A model generated the notes under the pieces. That model worked only from the letters and a program-made list of their open reading frames with translations, made no database searches and had not been told where the DNA came from. From positions 5,425,160 to 5,489,159 of the forward strand of contig NC_070570.1 in assembly GCF_026914185.1 (NCBI RefSeq): DNA of 64,000 bases. Reading direction: 5' to 3'. Position numbers and translations under genes: made by a program. The stretch is from Puccinia triticina (taxonomy: Eukaryota; Basidiomycota; Pucciniomycetes; Pucciniales; Pucciniaceae). Below, one piece after another: positions 43,309 to 53,797 of the stretch (position 1 is the stretch's first letter; the number at the start of each line of letters is the position of its first letter).

Positions 43309-44993
43309 AGATCTTTCCCGCTGTTTGACTGAGGACTTTGGGAAGATTAATGATGTGCACCTGTTTTTGGACTGCACAATCAATCATCAACTCATGCAGC
43401 TGGTGTTTCACCGCATCATGCATGTCAGATATTGTCGTGTGCATTGAAGAGTTTGCACCTTTTAGGAATTGCTTGACCGAAGCGTGAAGACTCTTGACTC
43501 GGGACGTGTTGACGTTACCAAAATGTGGAACATTGCTGATGAGGTACTTGACAAAGCGATCACAAAGCGGGAACCAATTTTTTGAAAGATAGTCCATAAC
43601 CTCTGGTGAGCAGGTTGCTGACAGTTTGGTGAAGTTCTTCTGGTAGGCCGCCGCAGAGCTCGAAGCTATCAAGAAGTTCCAAGCCTTGCAAAAAATGGGG
43701 TACGAATCATCGCCGAGAATGGGACGGCAATGGGCATAAAGGTTTTTGCCCATATGCCATTGACACAAGAGGTTCTGGGCTTGAGGAAAGATGGTATCAA
43801 TTGCGTTCATTAATGCTTGTTCTTTGTCGGTCAAGATTACAGATGGTGTGTGCGGTTCAAGGGCTGATTGAAGCTGTTCCAGAGCCCAAGTGAAGTCTTC
43901 TTCTTGCTCCTTCGCCATGAAACAGAAAGCAAGTGTAAACAATTGGTTGCACGAGTTGATTCCGGTAACGTGTAGGAGAGGCATCTTGTAGCGGTTAGTC
44001 TTGTAAGTCGCATCAATTAGAATGCAAGTAGGATGCATCTTTGCCATTTCCATCGATTCCGGAAGCGTAAAGAAAAGTGCATCAAGGTGTACAACATCAG
44101 TTTGGACGTTGATTGAAGATTTGACTGCGTTGGTCGAGGATTTGACTCTGTAATAGAAATCGTTTGACTTTAAACAATCAATCATAGCTTTCATAGAATT
44201 TTGCGCTCGGTTTTTTTTTGGTTTTCCGGTAGTTGAAGTTGTGAATTGCACTCAAAGGTGCTAAGAGGGCTGCCGACGAGTCTTTCATCAAAATATTCTT
44301 GGCTTTCAAGGGCATCACACCGGCGGAAGAGAGTTTCTCCAGCTCAAGGCATTGCTTGGTTGTCAACCTTTGGTGAATCTGGTGCGCCACTGCAGAATCG
44401 GATGGAAGATGGTTGTGAGCGGGGTTTTTTACTACCAAATCCCACCTTCCAGAAGCTGCATTTTGAGTGAGAGTCAATTGAAAGGGACAATTGGTCTTGG
44501 TACTTCCCTAATCTTTCTTTATTGATGTCTTGGGTGTCGAAGTTGATTTTGGCTTCTGGGAGCTGTTGGGAGGGGATAAAATCGTGTCTTCCTCGAGATC
44601 TTCTTTGGGCGTGCGATGTGGTCGGTAAGGCCCTGACTTGTTGCATTGATAAACCACACAAATTTTTCCATTCACCGAGTAGGATCTTGCCGTTGCGATG
44701 GCAAATCCGTGGTCAAAAGCCCACTTCTGGATCGTCTCATAGCATTCGTCCCTTGATCCAAAGTCACGCTCCAGGGGTGCAGGAATCAAGTCGGTAGCTG
44801 CCGGAAGGGATTCTGGCATGATTGGTTCTTTGACGGACGGTTCTTTGACGCAAGGTTCTTTGGCGGACGGTTCTTTGACGCGAGGTTCTTTGGCGGACGG
44901 TTCTTTGACGCAAGGTTCTTTGGCGGACGGTTCTTCAGTTTGGTTTTCACATTTAGATACCTGGACTGGAGGCAAGCTTTCTGTTGAGTCCAT
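43309..44993 (-). pseudogene. MULE transposase fragment, array unit 3
   Basis: As in unit 2. The KEP repeat region has a Cys for Arg change (KEPCVKEP in the first repeat) shared with unit 4. Confidence 0.9.
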
Positions 44994-45502
44994 GAGGGCT
45001 TGCTTGAAGTGATTCACATGTTGGATGTTAGTGCTTCCTGTGTTGGATGTTGTTGGACCTGAACTGAGTATGTACTTTAGGTTAAGTGTCTCGGGGGGCT
45101 TTGCCTGGGTGAAGAACAGAAGGACGGGGGTAGGGGGACAGGGTCCCGGGTTTGGGGGTGCTGTTATTTTTTGTTTTTGTAGAACCTTTTTTCATCTCTT
45201 ATTCGCTGGTCTGATTTGGACAGAAATAATCCTGAGGGTCAATCAAGGCCCCTTCTAACAGCTGGCAAAAGGAATTCTTTTTTTGGACAGTGCTTGAGCT
45301 GCAGTGCGCGACGAGTTTTGAGCTTCCGCGCACTGTGGCCAGGACGTCGAGTGGACAGCCCCCACAGTACGCGGCAAGTTTTTCGCAGTGCGCTAAGTAC
45401 ATCCAAAAACAAAATAAAATCAAATCTATAAACAACCCAGAAATAAATCAATATAAATCAGCCTCAAACACTCTCAAATAAAATAACTAAATATAAAATC
45501 AA

Positions 45503-46179
45503 TTATTTTATAACTACATCACCCTTTTCCATTTCACTTTCCTCCTTCTCCTTCTCCTTCTCTTTTCCCTTCTCCTTATCTAAAAATAAAAATCAAAAGA
45601 CATAAAAAGAAAATTAAAGCATAACATTAGTAAAAGTCCTCAATAGAGAATAAAAATAGAATATATTAGAACTTACCCTCAGCTCTTATCCTCTCCATTT
45701 CTGCTTCTACCCTCCAACCATCTTCCTCCTCTTCCACTTGGTCCCTCACCCTTAACAACTCCAGGGCATTCCTCTCCTCAGTTTCTGCTACCATGGCATC
45801 TATTATAGAATGAGTATCCATCTAACAATCAAAAAAGAAGCAGGGATTAAAGTATTAGTATTATAGTCAACTTTCTTCTTCTAGTTTTTTTTTGTCATAT
45901 ACATACAGAATCCACTCGACATACATGTGCAAAGGCGACGTGAAACCGGCTGTATAACCTGAGATGGGCGTTTCGTGCCGCTATCGGGTCGTCGAGGCCC
46001 TCACAAGTGAAGGCGAGGAGTCCCTGCTGGATATAATGACAAAGAGCATCCACTTCTTCTGATTTAAAGCTATCCCTTGTGAAAGCATTGTACGCGGGAA
46101 CGTTGTTAACGAACGAGTGCGCTCGTCGGATAGAAAACGGGAATTCATGCGCAGGTCTAATAACGGCTTCTTTGTCGAG
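45503..46179 (-). CDS. spliced antisense gene, array unit 3
   Basis: Exons 46179-45907, 45821-45677 and 45579-45503. Splice sites unchanged. Confidence 0.45.
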
Positions 46180-46770
46180 CTGCAAAGAGGATATGGACGT
46201 TTTGAACGATTAATCTATCAAGTTTTCAGTGTTATCTTTTGGCAACGATGGCGTGGATATAGCGCTGGATGAAATCATTATGGATAATGTAGAGCAATAA
46301 CGGGATTGTTCCGTTGGCCAACGACCTGGGCCTTATAGATACCACTTCTTATTCATATTATGACGTCACTATGGACGTCTTCACCGCTCAGAATCGTGTG
46401 GCGCGGATTCTCTTTCATTTTCTTAATGTTGACTCTGGTGTTTGACCCAGTTTAATTAATCTTTGAATCGCTTTTTGGACCATCTACTCGTCATTCATTA
46501 CCTCAAAACCGCTTTCAGGAGAAAGGCCAGCTCTAGGAGTCCATTTGGACAGTCCCGTGGCTGTACCTTCAGCTTATTTCGTTGTGTATTCCCTTATTTT
46601 CAACTCTTTTGCGGCGGAAACCGCGGAAAATCATAATGAAGCTTTTTAATCGCTCAAATAATCAATCAGCCGGCTTCAAAGTTAATATTGATCATTACAG
46701 TCTTCATAAATTCGATCTCGCCTTTCATCTGAACTCGTTTTCAGCCCATTCTATTGAGGGATTGAAAAGT

Positions 46771-48455
46771 AGATCTTTCCCGCTGTTTGACTGAGGACTT
46801 TGGGAAGATTAATGATGTGCACCTGTTTTTGGACTGCACAATCAATCATCAACTCATGCAGCTGGTGTTTCACCGCATCATGCATGTCAGATATTGTCGT
46901 GTGCATTGAAGAGTTTGCACCTTTTAGGAATTGCTTGACCGAAGCGTGAAGACTCTTGACTCGGGACGTGTTGACGTTACCAAAATGTGGAACATTGCTG
47001 ATGAGGTACTTGACAAAGCGATCACAAAGCGGGAACCAATTTTTTGAAAGATAGTCCATAACCTCTGGTGAGCAGGTTGCTGACAGTTTGGTGAAGTTCT
47101 TCTGGTAGGCCGCCGCAGAGCTCGAAGCTATCAAGAAGTTCCAAGCCTTGCAAAAAATGGGGTACGAATCATCGCCGAGAATGGGACGGCAATGGGCATA
47201 AAGGTTTTTGCCCATATGCCATTGACACAAGAGGTTCTGGGCTTGAGGAAAGATGGTATCAATTGCGTTCATTAATGCTTGTTCTTTGTCGGTCAAGATT
47301 ACAGATGGTGTGTGCGGTTCAAGGGCTGATTGAAGCTGTTCCAGAGCCCAAGTGAAGTCTTCTTCTTGCTCCTTCGCCATGAAACAGAAAGCAAGTGTAA
47401 ACAATTGGTTGCACGAGTTGATTCCGGTAACGTGTAGGAGAGGCATCTTGTAGCGGTTAGTCTTGTAAGTCGCATCAATTAGAATGCAAGTAGGATGCAT
47501 CTTTGCCATTTCCATCGATTCCGGAAGCGTAAAGAAAAGTGCATCAAGGTGTACAACATCAGTTTGGACGTTGATTGAAGATTTGACTGCGTTGGTCGAG
47601 GATTTGACTCTGTAATAGAAATCGTTTGACTTTAAACAATCAATCATAGCTTTCATAGAATTTTGCGCTCGGTTTTTTTTTGGTTTTCCGGTAGTTGAAG
47701 TTGTGAATTGCACTCAAAGGTGCTAAGAGGGCTGCCGACGAGTCTTTCATCAAAATATTCTTGGCTTTCAAGGGCATCACACCGGCGGAAGAGAGTTTCT
47801 CCAGCTCAAGGCATTGCTTGGTTGTCAACCTTTGGTGAATCTGGTGCGCCACTGCAGAATCGGATGGAAGATGGTTGTGAGCGGGGTTTTTTACTACCAA
47901 ATCCCACCTTCCAGAAGCTGCATTTTGAGTGAGAGTCAATTGAAAGGGACAATTGGTCTTGGTACTTCCCTAATCTTTCTTTATTGATGTCTTGGGTGTC
48001 GAAGTTGATTTTGGCTTCTGGGAGCTGTTGGGAGGGGATAAAATCGTGTCTTCCTCGAGATCTTCTTTGGGCGTGCGATGTGGTCGGTAAGGCCCTGACT
48101 TGTTGCATTGATAAACCACACAAATTTTTCCATTCACCGAGTAGGATCTTGCCGTTGCGATGGCAAATCCGTGGTCAAAAGCCCACTTCTGGATCGTCTC
48201 ATAGCATTCGTCCCTTGATCCAAAGTCACGCTCCAGGGGTGCAGGAATCAAGTCGGTAGCTGCCGGAAGGGATTCTGGCATGATTGGTTCTTTGACGGAC
48301 GGTTCTTTGACGCAAGGTTCTTTGGCGGACGGTTCTTTGACGCGAGGTTCTTTGGCGGACGGTTCTTTGACGCAAGGTTCTTTGGCGGACGGTTCTTCAG
48401 TTTGGTTTTCACATTTAGATACCTGGACTGGAGGCAAGCTTTCTGTTGAGTCCAT
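46771..48455 (-). pseudogene. MULE transposase fragment, array unit 4
   Basis: As in unit 3, including the shared KEPCVKEP change and CACA near 48480. This suggests that units 3 and 4 are the most recent pair. Confidence 0.9.
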
Positions 48456-48964
48456 GAGGGCTTGCTTGAAGTGATTCACATGTTGGATGTTAGTGCTTCC
48501 TGTGTTGGATGTTGTTGGACCTGAACTGAGTATGTACTTTAGGTTAAGTGTCTCGGGGGGCTTTGCCTGGGTGAAGAACAGAAGGACGGGGGTAGGGGGA
48601 CAGGGTCCCGGGTTTGGGGGTGCTGTTATTTTTTGTTTTTGTAGAACCTTTTTTCATCTCTTATTCGCTGGTCTGATTTGGACAGAAATAATCCTGAGGG
48701 TCAATCAAGGCCCCTTCTAACAGCTGGCAAAAGGAATTCTTTTTTTGGACAGTGCTTGAGCTGCAGTGCGCGACGAGTTTTGAGCTTCCGCGCACTGTGG
48801 CCAGGACGTCGAGTGGACAGCCCCCACAGTACGCGGCAAGTTTTTCGCAGTGCGCTAAGTACATCCAAAAACAAAATAAAATCAAATCTATAAACAACCC
48901 AGAAATAAATCAATATAAATCAGCCTCAAACACTCTCAAATAAAATAACTAAATATAAAATCAA

Positions 48965-49641
48965 TTATTTTATAACTACATCACCCTTTTCCATTTCACT
49001 TTCCTCCTTCTCCTTCTCCTTCTCTTTTCCCTTCTCCTTATCTAAAAATAAAAATCAAAAGACATAAAAAGAAAATTAAAGCATAACATTAGTAAAAGTC
49101 CTCAATAGAGAATAAAAATAGAATATATTAGAACTTACCCTCAGCTCTTATCCTCTCCATTTCTGCTTCTACCCTCCAACCATCTTCCTCCTCTTCCACT
49201 TGGTCCCTCACCCTTAACAACTCCAGGGCATTCCTCTCCTCAGTTTCTGCTACCATGGCATCTATTATAGAATGAGTATCCATCTAACAATCAAAAAAGA
49301 AGCAGGGATTAAAGTATTAGTATTATAGTCAACTTTCTTCTTCTAGTTTTTTTTTGTCATATACATACAGAATCCACTCGACATACATGTGCAAAGGCGA
49401 CGTGAAACCGGCTGTATAACCTGAGATGGGCGTTTCGTGCCGCTATCGGGTTGTCGAGGCCCTCACAAGTGAAGGCGAGGAGTCCCTGCTGGATATAATG
49501 ACAAAGAGCATCCACTTCTTCTGATTTAAAGCTATCCCTTGTGAAAGCATTGTACGCGGGAACGTTGTTAACGAACGAGTGCGCTCGTCGGATAGAAAAC
49601 GGGAATTCATGCGCAGGTCTAATAACGGCTTCTTTGTCGAG
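48965..49641 (-). CDS. spliced antisense gene, array unit 4
   Basis: Exons 49641-49369, 49283-49139 and 49041-48965. One replacement, Asp to Asn (GLDNPIAARN). Only this unit is joined on its 5' side to unduplicated E2 sequence (50233 onward), so it is the only copy that could keep its original promoter. Confidence 0.5.
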
Positions 49642-50232
49642 CTGCAAAGAGGATATGGACGTTTTGAACGATTAATCTATCAAGTTTTCAGTGTTATCTT
49701 TTGGCAACGATGGCGTGGATATAGCGCTGGATGAAATCATTATGGATAATGTAGAGCAATAACGGGATTGTTCCGTTGGCCAACGACCTGGGCCTTATAG
49801 ATACCACTTCTTATTCATATTATGACGTCACTATGGACGTCTTCACCGCTCAGAATCGTGTGGCGCGGATTCTCTTTCATTTTCTTAATGTTGACTCTGG
49901 TGTTTGACCCAGTTTAATTAATCTTTGAATCGCTTTTTGGACCATCTACTCGTCATTCATTACCTCAAAACCGCTTTCAGGAGAAAGGCCAGCTCTAGGA
50001 GTCCATTTGGACAGTCCCGTGGCTGTACCTTCAGCTTATTTCGTTGTGTATTCCCTTATTTTCAACTCTTTTGCGGCGGAAACCGCGGAAAATCATAATG
50101 AAGCTTTTTAATCGCTCAAATAATCAATCAGCCGGCTTCAAAGTTAATATTGATCATTACAGTCTTCATAAATTCGATCTCGCCTTTCATCTGAACTCGT
50201 TTTCAGCCCATTCTATTGAGGGATTGAAAAGT

Positions 50233-51035
50233 TATACACGCTCAAAGTCTCTCTAGCATTTCCACGGTCTCATTTACGGTTGTCATTCAGCGTTCACGGC
50301 TGCCCATCGGCCGAATTAATCTTTAATATTGTTTGATTTTCATCTCATCTTCTCCTTCTTGCCTTTCTAATGAACTTAGAATCAGAACTTTTCATCGACG
50401 GAAAGCCAAGTTATACCCAAAAACATATTGCCTTATATTTACGCGGTGTTACTACTATGCGCGCCCGCCGATTTTGCTTGGATCTTTAACCGGCCCTACA
50501 TAACCGATACTCAACCCTTAAAAATAACCAGTATATACCATTTTAATCTGCAGAATTGGCTCTTTCAAAAGAACTGGGTTTCAAGGATTTTCATCTAGCC
50601 GTTCCGAAGATACAGGTTGACCGTTTCTTCCCTTTTTTTTTTTTTTTGGCGTTCCGCACGTGCGTCTCCCGCACCCGCATGGAGCCCCCGCTCAGACATC
50701 AGGACCCCTCTTTTGACAGCACACACGCACGGACACAGGTTCCATTCCCCATTTGGACAAAAATTAAGGCTTTTTCGTCGATATGGTGAATTCCAAAGTG
50801 CCCAGTACTGAACAGGAAGGAGGAATCATTCATTCCTTCCACATTATGGATCCATCCATCCATTCATTCAATCCTTATGATCCTGAATAATCCCTTCTTG
50901 GAAAAATTATCATCCACTCATTCCGTAAAACACCATTATCAATCATTCTTTCCATCATCCACCAATCATTCTCCTGCATCATCATCATCATCATCATCAA
51001 TCAATTATTCTTTCCAACCGTCCTTCTCAATCATT
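50233..51035. other. E2 spacer between antisense gene and CCHC ORF
   Basis: Likely shared 5' region of two divergent genes. It has a T-run near 50630, then an ATTCATTC-rich stretch (50820-50990) and CATCATCAT repeats. The CCHC frame is open from an ATG at 50877 through this Ser-rich simple sequence. Confidence 0.4.
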
Positions 51036-51326
51036 ATGGTCAGTTTGCCAATGGATCCAACTCCTGCAAATCAAACCTCTTCAATCACTCCCAAACAGAA
51101 GAATTATCAGTGTTTATATTGCTTTCAGAAGGGTCACACCATCACTAGATGCCATTTAGTTACTTATGATAAACAGAAAGGTTTAGTTAGACATATTGGT
51201 AAAGCAGGCATATGGCTTTCAGATAATTCCTACATCCCTTTAGATTTTTCTAGGTCTGTTAAAAGCTTAGCTGAACTTCTAGTAGCTGCTGGGACACTTT
51301 CAGACACCACCCAATTGGATCAGTAA
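51036..51326 (+). CDS. small CCHC zinc-knuckle protein encoded between E2 pol and 3' LTR
   Basis: 97 codons from the ATG at 51036. An in-frame ATG at 50877 would add a Ser-rich 53-residue extension. It contains CLYCFQKGHTITRC, a C-x2-C-x4-H-x4-C knuckle, then a segment (LVRHIGKAGIWLSDNSYIPLD) matching the post-knuckle part of E1 and E2 gag (VYREGKEIKLPTG / VIRDGKDYKLPDK). It therefore looks like a duplicated gag nucleocapsid module set free as its own gene. It would bind nucleic acid. It is in the same direction as pol and at the position of the RRM gene in E1. Confidence 0.65.
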   Translation: MVSLPMDPTPANQTSSITPKQKNYQCLYCFQKGHTITRCHLVTYDKQKGLVRHIGKAGIWLSDNSYIPLDFSRSVKSLAELLVAAGTLSDTTQLDQ

Positions 51327-51629
51327 CATTCTCTGGACAGCTTATCAACCTCTCTGGACTTCAAATTCTCTTCACAAGAACTCTACATCATATACTCAGA
51401 TACTCAGAAATTCAGTCATTCAAACTCCAAATCATTCACAACCTTCAGAAACTACAATTATCAACCCCATCATTCATCATCATTGCATTGCATTCTTCCT
51501 TGGTCTCATTGTCAGGCAGGAAAATTATTGTATTCTTCAGAGTGGAAATTAGTCTAATATGTGTCTGTCTCAAGGATATTGCCTTCAGCAGAGTTAGATC
51601 TTCTTAAACATTCACCCCTCATTGATAAT

Positions 51630-51960
51630 TGGACCTTCTTTTTGAAACTGGACTCTTTGGATTGGATACTGGACTATGGATACTCTGGATACATAGGACT
51701 ATTGGACTTTGGATTGGACTTGGATAACTTGGACTCAGATATACTGGACTTGGATTATACTTGGATTCTATTTGGCTTTGGACACTGGACTCTTTCTCCT
51801 TGGCTTTGGACACTGGACTCTGGATTTGGACTACTACTCAGGACTTTGAACTTCACCTTCTGGAGGAACACTGGACTTTGGACCTTGGATTCTTGGACTC
51901 AACATTCTTCAACTCTTTCTGGATCACTTTTCTCTTTGGTGCATTGCCTGGGGACAGACA
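51630..51960 (+). repeat. TGGACT-type simple repeat before the E2 PPT
   Basis: Degenerate tandem of GGACTTGGATT / TGGACTCTGGAT words. A 147-codon frame across it (51561-52004) is a by-product, rich in Leu, Asp and Trp. No gene called. Confidence 0.7.
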
Positions 51961-51963
51961 ATA

Positions 51964-51976
51964 AGTTGGGGGAGGA
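51964..51976 (+). promoter_or_regulatory. E2 3' polypurine tract
   Basis: AGTTGGGGGAGGA directly precedes the 3' LTR. Its first 12 nt recur at 32581-32592. Confidence 0.85.
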
Positions 51977-52906
51977 TGTGGTGCTCCATTCCAAACCACC
52001 ATAAGTAGTATTCCATTGCTTCCTTTTACATATATTCATCATTACATTGCCCATCTCCCCTTCACCCTTCACAAATACCTCATTATTATTGCATATTCAG
52101 GTTCTACATCAAATTTCACATATAGTCACTCATACATAGTACCCCCTTATCTTCAATGGTTCAGTAGTTATAGAGGATATAAGACTTACAGACAACCTAC
52201 AGTCTTCATTAGTTACAATACTCATTTCATTAGTAACCTACTTGAATCATTACAGTAAATCCCTTTTACATATTTATTCTCACATACTAAACCCTTTACA
52301 TACAGTTCTCATTATGTACTATGCCTATTGTACACATTACATCATTGGATCTGTGCTTACCTCTTTCAGTAGTGCTCATCATTACAAGTAGTTACTATGT
52401 TCACATCACTTTCTCCATTTGTACAATCTTTTATTCCCATAGCCAGCACCTTTCCCCATTTGTACAACCTTCATTCCCATAGCCAGAATTCCTCATTGTC
52501 TGTGCTCATCCCTCCTTCATATAAAGAACTGTCCTTCCCCCCTCACTTGTACCCCAGCAATGCAGAGAACTATATGCAGAATTTATAGAGAATTTTAGAT
52601 ACAGAAATTATAGTGCCCATTCTCATCAACCCATTGCCATTGAATCATTTCCAATTGGTTTCCCCCTTCAACCATTGCTCCAACCCTCTCACCTTCAGTA
52701 GGCAGTAGTCAGCTCATAGTACTAGCTCCTAAGATTAAGTAGAAATCAGCCACACCTTTTCTTCTTTTTTTCTTAGTGTTACTCTCATCCCCTCAGCATT
52801 AGTCAGGAAGGCAGCCTCATCAGCACCCTTGCATAGCTTACATTAGTACTAGTGTTGCTATTCATTTCCCTTCCAAGCTCTATTCTCCCCTTTGAGTAGT
52901 TCCACA
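51977..52906 (+). repeat. E2 3' LTR
   Basis: 930 bp. It matches 27434-28360 except for a CCA insertion near its start, TT/CC nearby, one T/C near 52824, and CA instead of TA at the end. It is followed by CCGG. Confidence 0.93.
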
Positions 52907-52910
52907 CCGG

Positions 52911-53034
52911 GGGCGGTCTTGGATGATGTGGCCTTGGCTGCGAGATTTTTTGCCTTGTTTGCCGCTTGGATGATCGCCTTGGTGTCGGTGATAGCAAGCA
53001 GTTGGTCTGACGAGACAGTTCATCTTGTGGACAT
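52911..53034 (-). pseudogene. E0 gag exon 1, 5' part
   Basis: ATG at 53034, then TGA after four codons. The same frame continues with a helical segment (DQLLAITDTKAIIQAANKA) and, past the E2 insertion, into SSDSESTTPG at 27433. This continuity is the main evidence that E2 landed in E0 gag. Confidence 0.5.
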
Positions 53035-53251
53035 GAGGGGGCAGCGAACTTTTGGATTGGCGGTTCAGTGTTCAGTGGAAAGGGGCGGCAGAGAGGGGCA
53101 GGGTCAGGCAGGCAAGGTGTGGATGGGAAGCAGATCAGATTCAGGTATAGGCAGGGCGGGTTCAGATTCAGATTCAGGTAGGTCAGATTGAGGGTGAGAT
53201 CGGCATCAAGGATAGGTTGTCAGAGTTGATCCAAGGTTCTAGAAGAAAAAG

Positions 53252-53797
53252 TGTAAGAGCCCGCTACAGGGGGGCAGGGCTCTTCACTGGGACGGGGGAC
53301 TCTGGGGCACGGAGGCAGGGCCTCGAGCGGTTTCTAGAACCGCAGTGGGGTGGATTACTGACTTGGGAGAGATGTCAAGAAAATCTCTATTAGTCTAAGG
53401 CCCTTTTTGGCAGCGTCATATTACACAGCGTAATAATAGGAAACATGCTACATTACATATGGTAAAATATGTCTTTTTAAAATAATCTTTTGAAAGTAAA
53501 CCCTCATAAGGTTTGGCAGTTTAATTCCAAAAGATCAGGTGGGAAAGTAGTGTCTGACACAACATAGGGGGACATGGCAAGATTATTTGTTGTGTAATAA
53601 TCACGCTGCCAAACAGGGCCTAAATACACGACACAGGGAGGAAGAAGTGATGGATGGAAACTGAGCTTACCTGAATCAGGAGAGATGTCAAGACAATCTC
53701 TGCCAAGTCAGGAGGGGCGGGGGAAGGGCAAGACTATATACAGGATCGTTGGGATCCTGTGATCCCGCTTGTGACACCTCCAAAGGGAGGGGTTACA
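53252..53797 (-). repeat. E0 LTR, right copy, carrying a MITE
   Basis: TGTAAGAGCCCGC...GGGGTTACA; 321 bp without the MITE and its TAA duplication. It differs from 11179-11500 at a number of positions, so it is much older than the E1 or E2 LTR pairs. The second hairpin has one decayed arm (CCTGAATCAG opposite CCAAGTCAGG). Confidence 0.8.
53399..53620. mobile_element. 222-bp MITE inside E0 LTR, TAA duplication
   Basis: Ends GGCCCTTTTTGGCAGCGT and the inverse of GGCCCTGTTTGGCAGCGT, with TAA on both sides (53396-53398 and 53621-53623). The LTR at 11179 has the unoccupied site TAGTCTAAATACAC, giving direct proof of insertion. PIF/Harbinger-like. It shares the GGCCCTGTTTGG end with the MITE at 839. 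Confidence 0.93.

Larger units (their letters stand above)
36385..50232. repeat. four head-to-tail copies of a 3462-bp unit
   Basis: Unit starts at 36385, 39847, 43309 and 46771; the array ends at 50232. Each unit runs from AGATCTTTCCCGC inside the MULE gene, through the MULE right TIR, into downstream E2 sequence ending GATTGAAAAGT. The three internal junctions are identical. Only a handful of substitutions separate the copies: one CG/CA change near 41848, one DDP to DNP change in unit 4, CACG/CACA shared by units 3 and 4, and one change private to unit 1 near 36466. Very recent, or an assembly feature. Confidence 0.95.
27434..52906 (+). mobile_element. E2: Ty3/gypsy LTR retrotransposon expanded to 25.5 kb
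   Basis: LTRs 27434-28360 and 51977-52906, flanked by CCGG (27430-27433 and 52907-52910). The order is 5' LTR, PBS, gag-protease, RT, RNase H, integrase, [MULE and 4 x 3462-bp array], antisense gene, CCHC ORF, simple repeat, PPT, 3' LTR. Without the MULE and three extra units it would be about 10.5 kb, close to E1. Pol lacks part of RT and has frameshifts, so it is not autonomous now. LTRs differ by about four substitutions and a 3-bp insertion that I can see. Confidence 0.93.
11179..53797 (-). mobile_element. E0: old gag-only LTR retrotransposon hosting the nested elements
   Basis: Two related LTRs (11179-11500; 53252-53797 including a 222-bp MITE) bracket remnants of a single spliced gag gene, read on the minus strand. 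In order: 53034-52911, 27433-26992, 26035-25430, 25089-23776 and 12489-11557. Removing E1, E2 and one solo LTR leaves about 4.6 kb with no pol, as in the TR-GAG class of non-autonomous elements. A purine run (CAGGGGAGGAGA) precedes the minus-strand 3' LTR. I could not find a target duplication outside the LTRs, so the two LTRs belonging to one insertion is inference. The support is the continuity of gag across the two nested insertions. Confidence 0.6.

Noticed and set aside
51561..52004. 147-codon Leu/Asp/Trp-rich ORF before the E2 3' LTR
   Set aside because: Simple TGGACT-type repeat; composition and lack of any domain argue against a gene.
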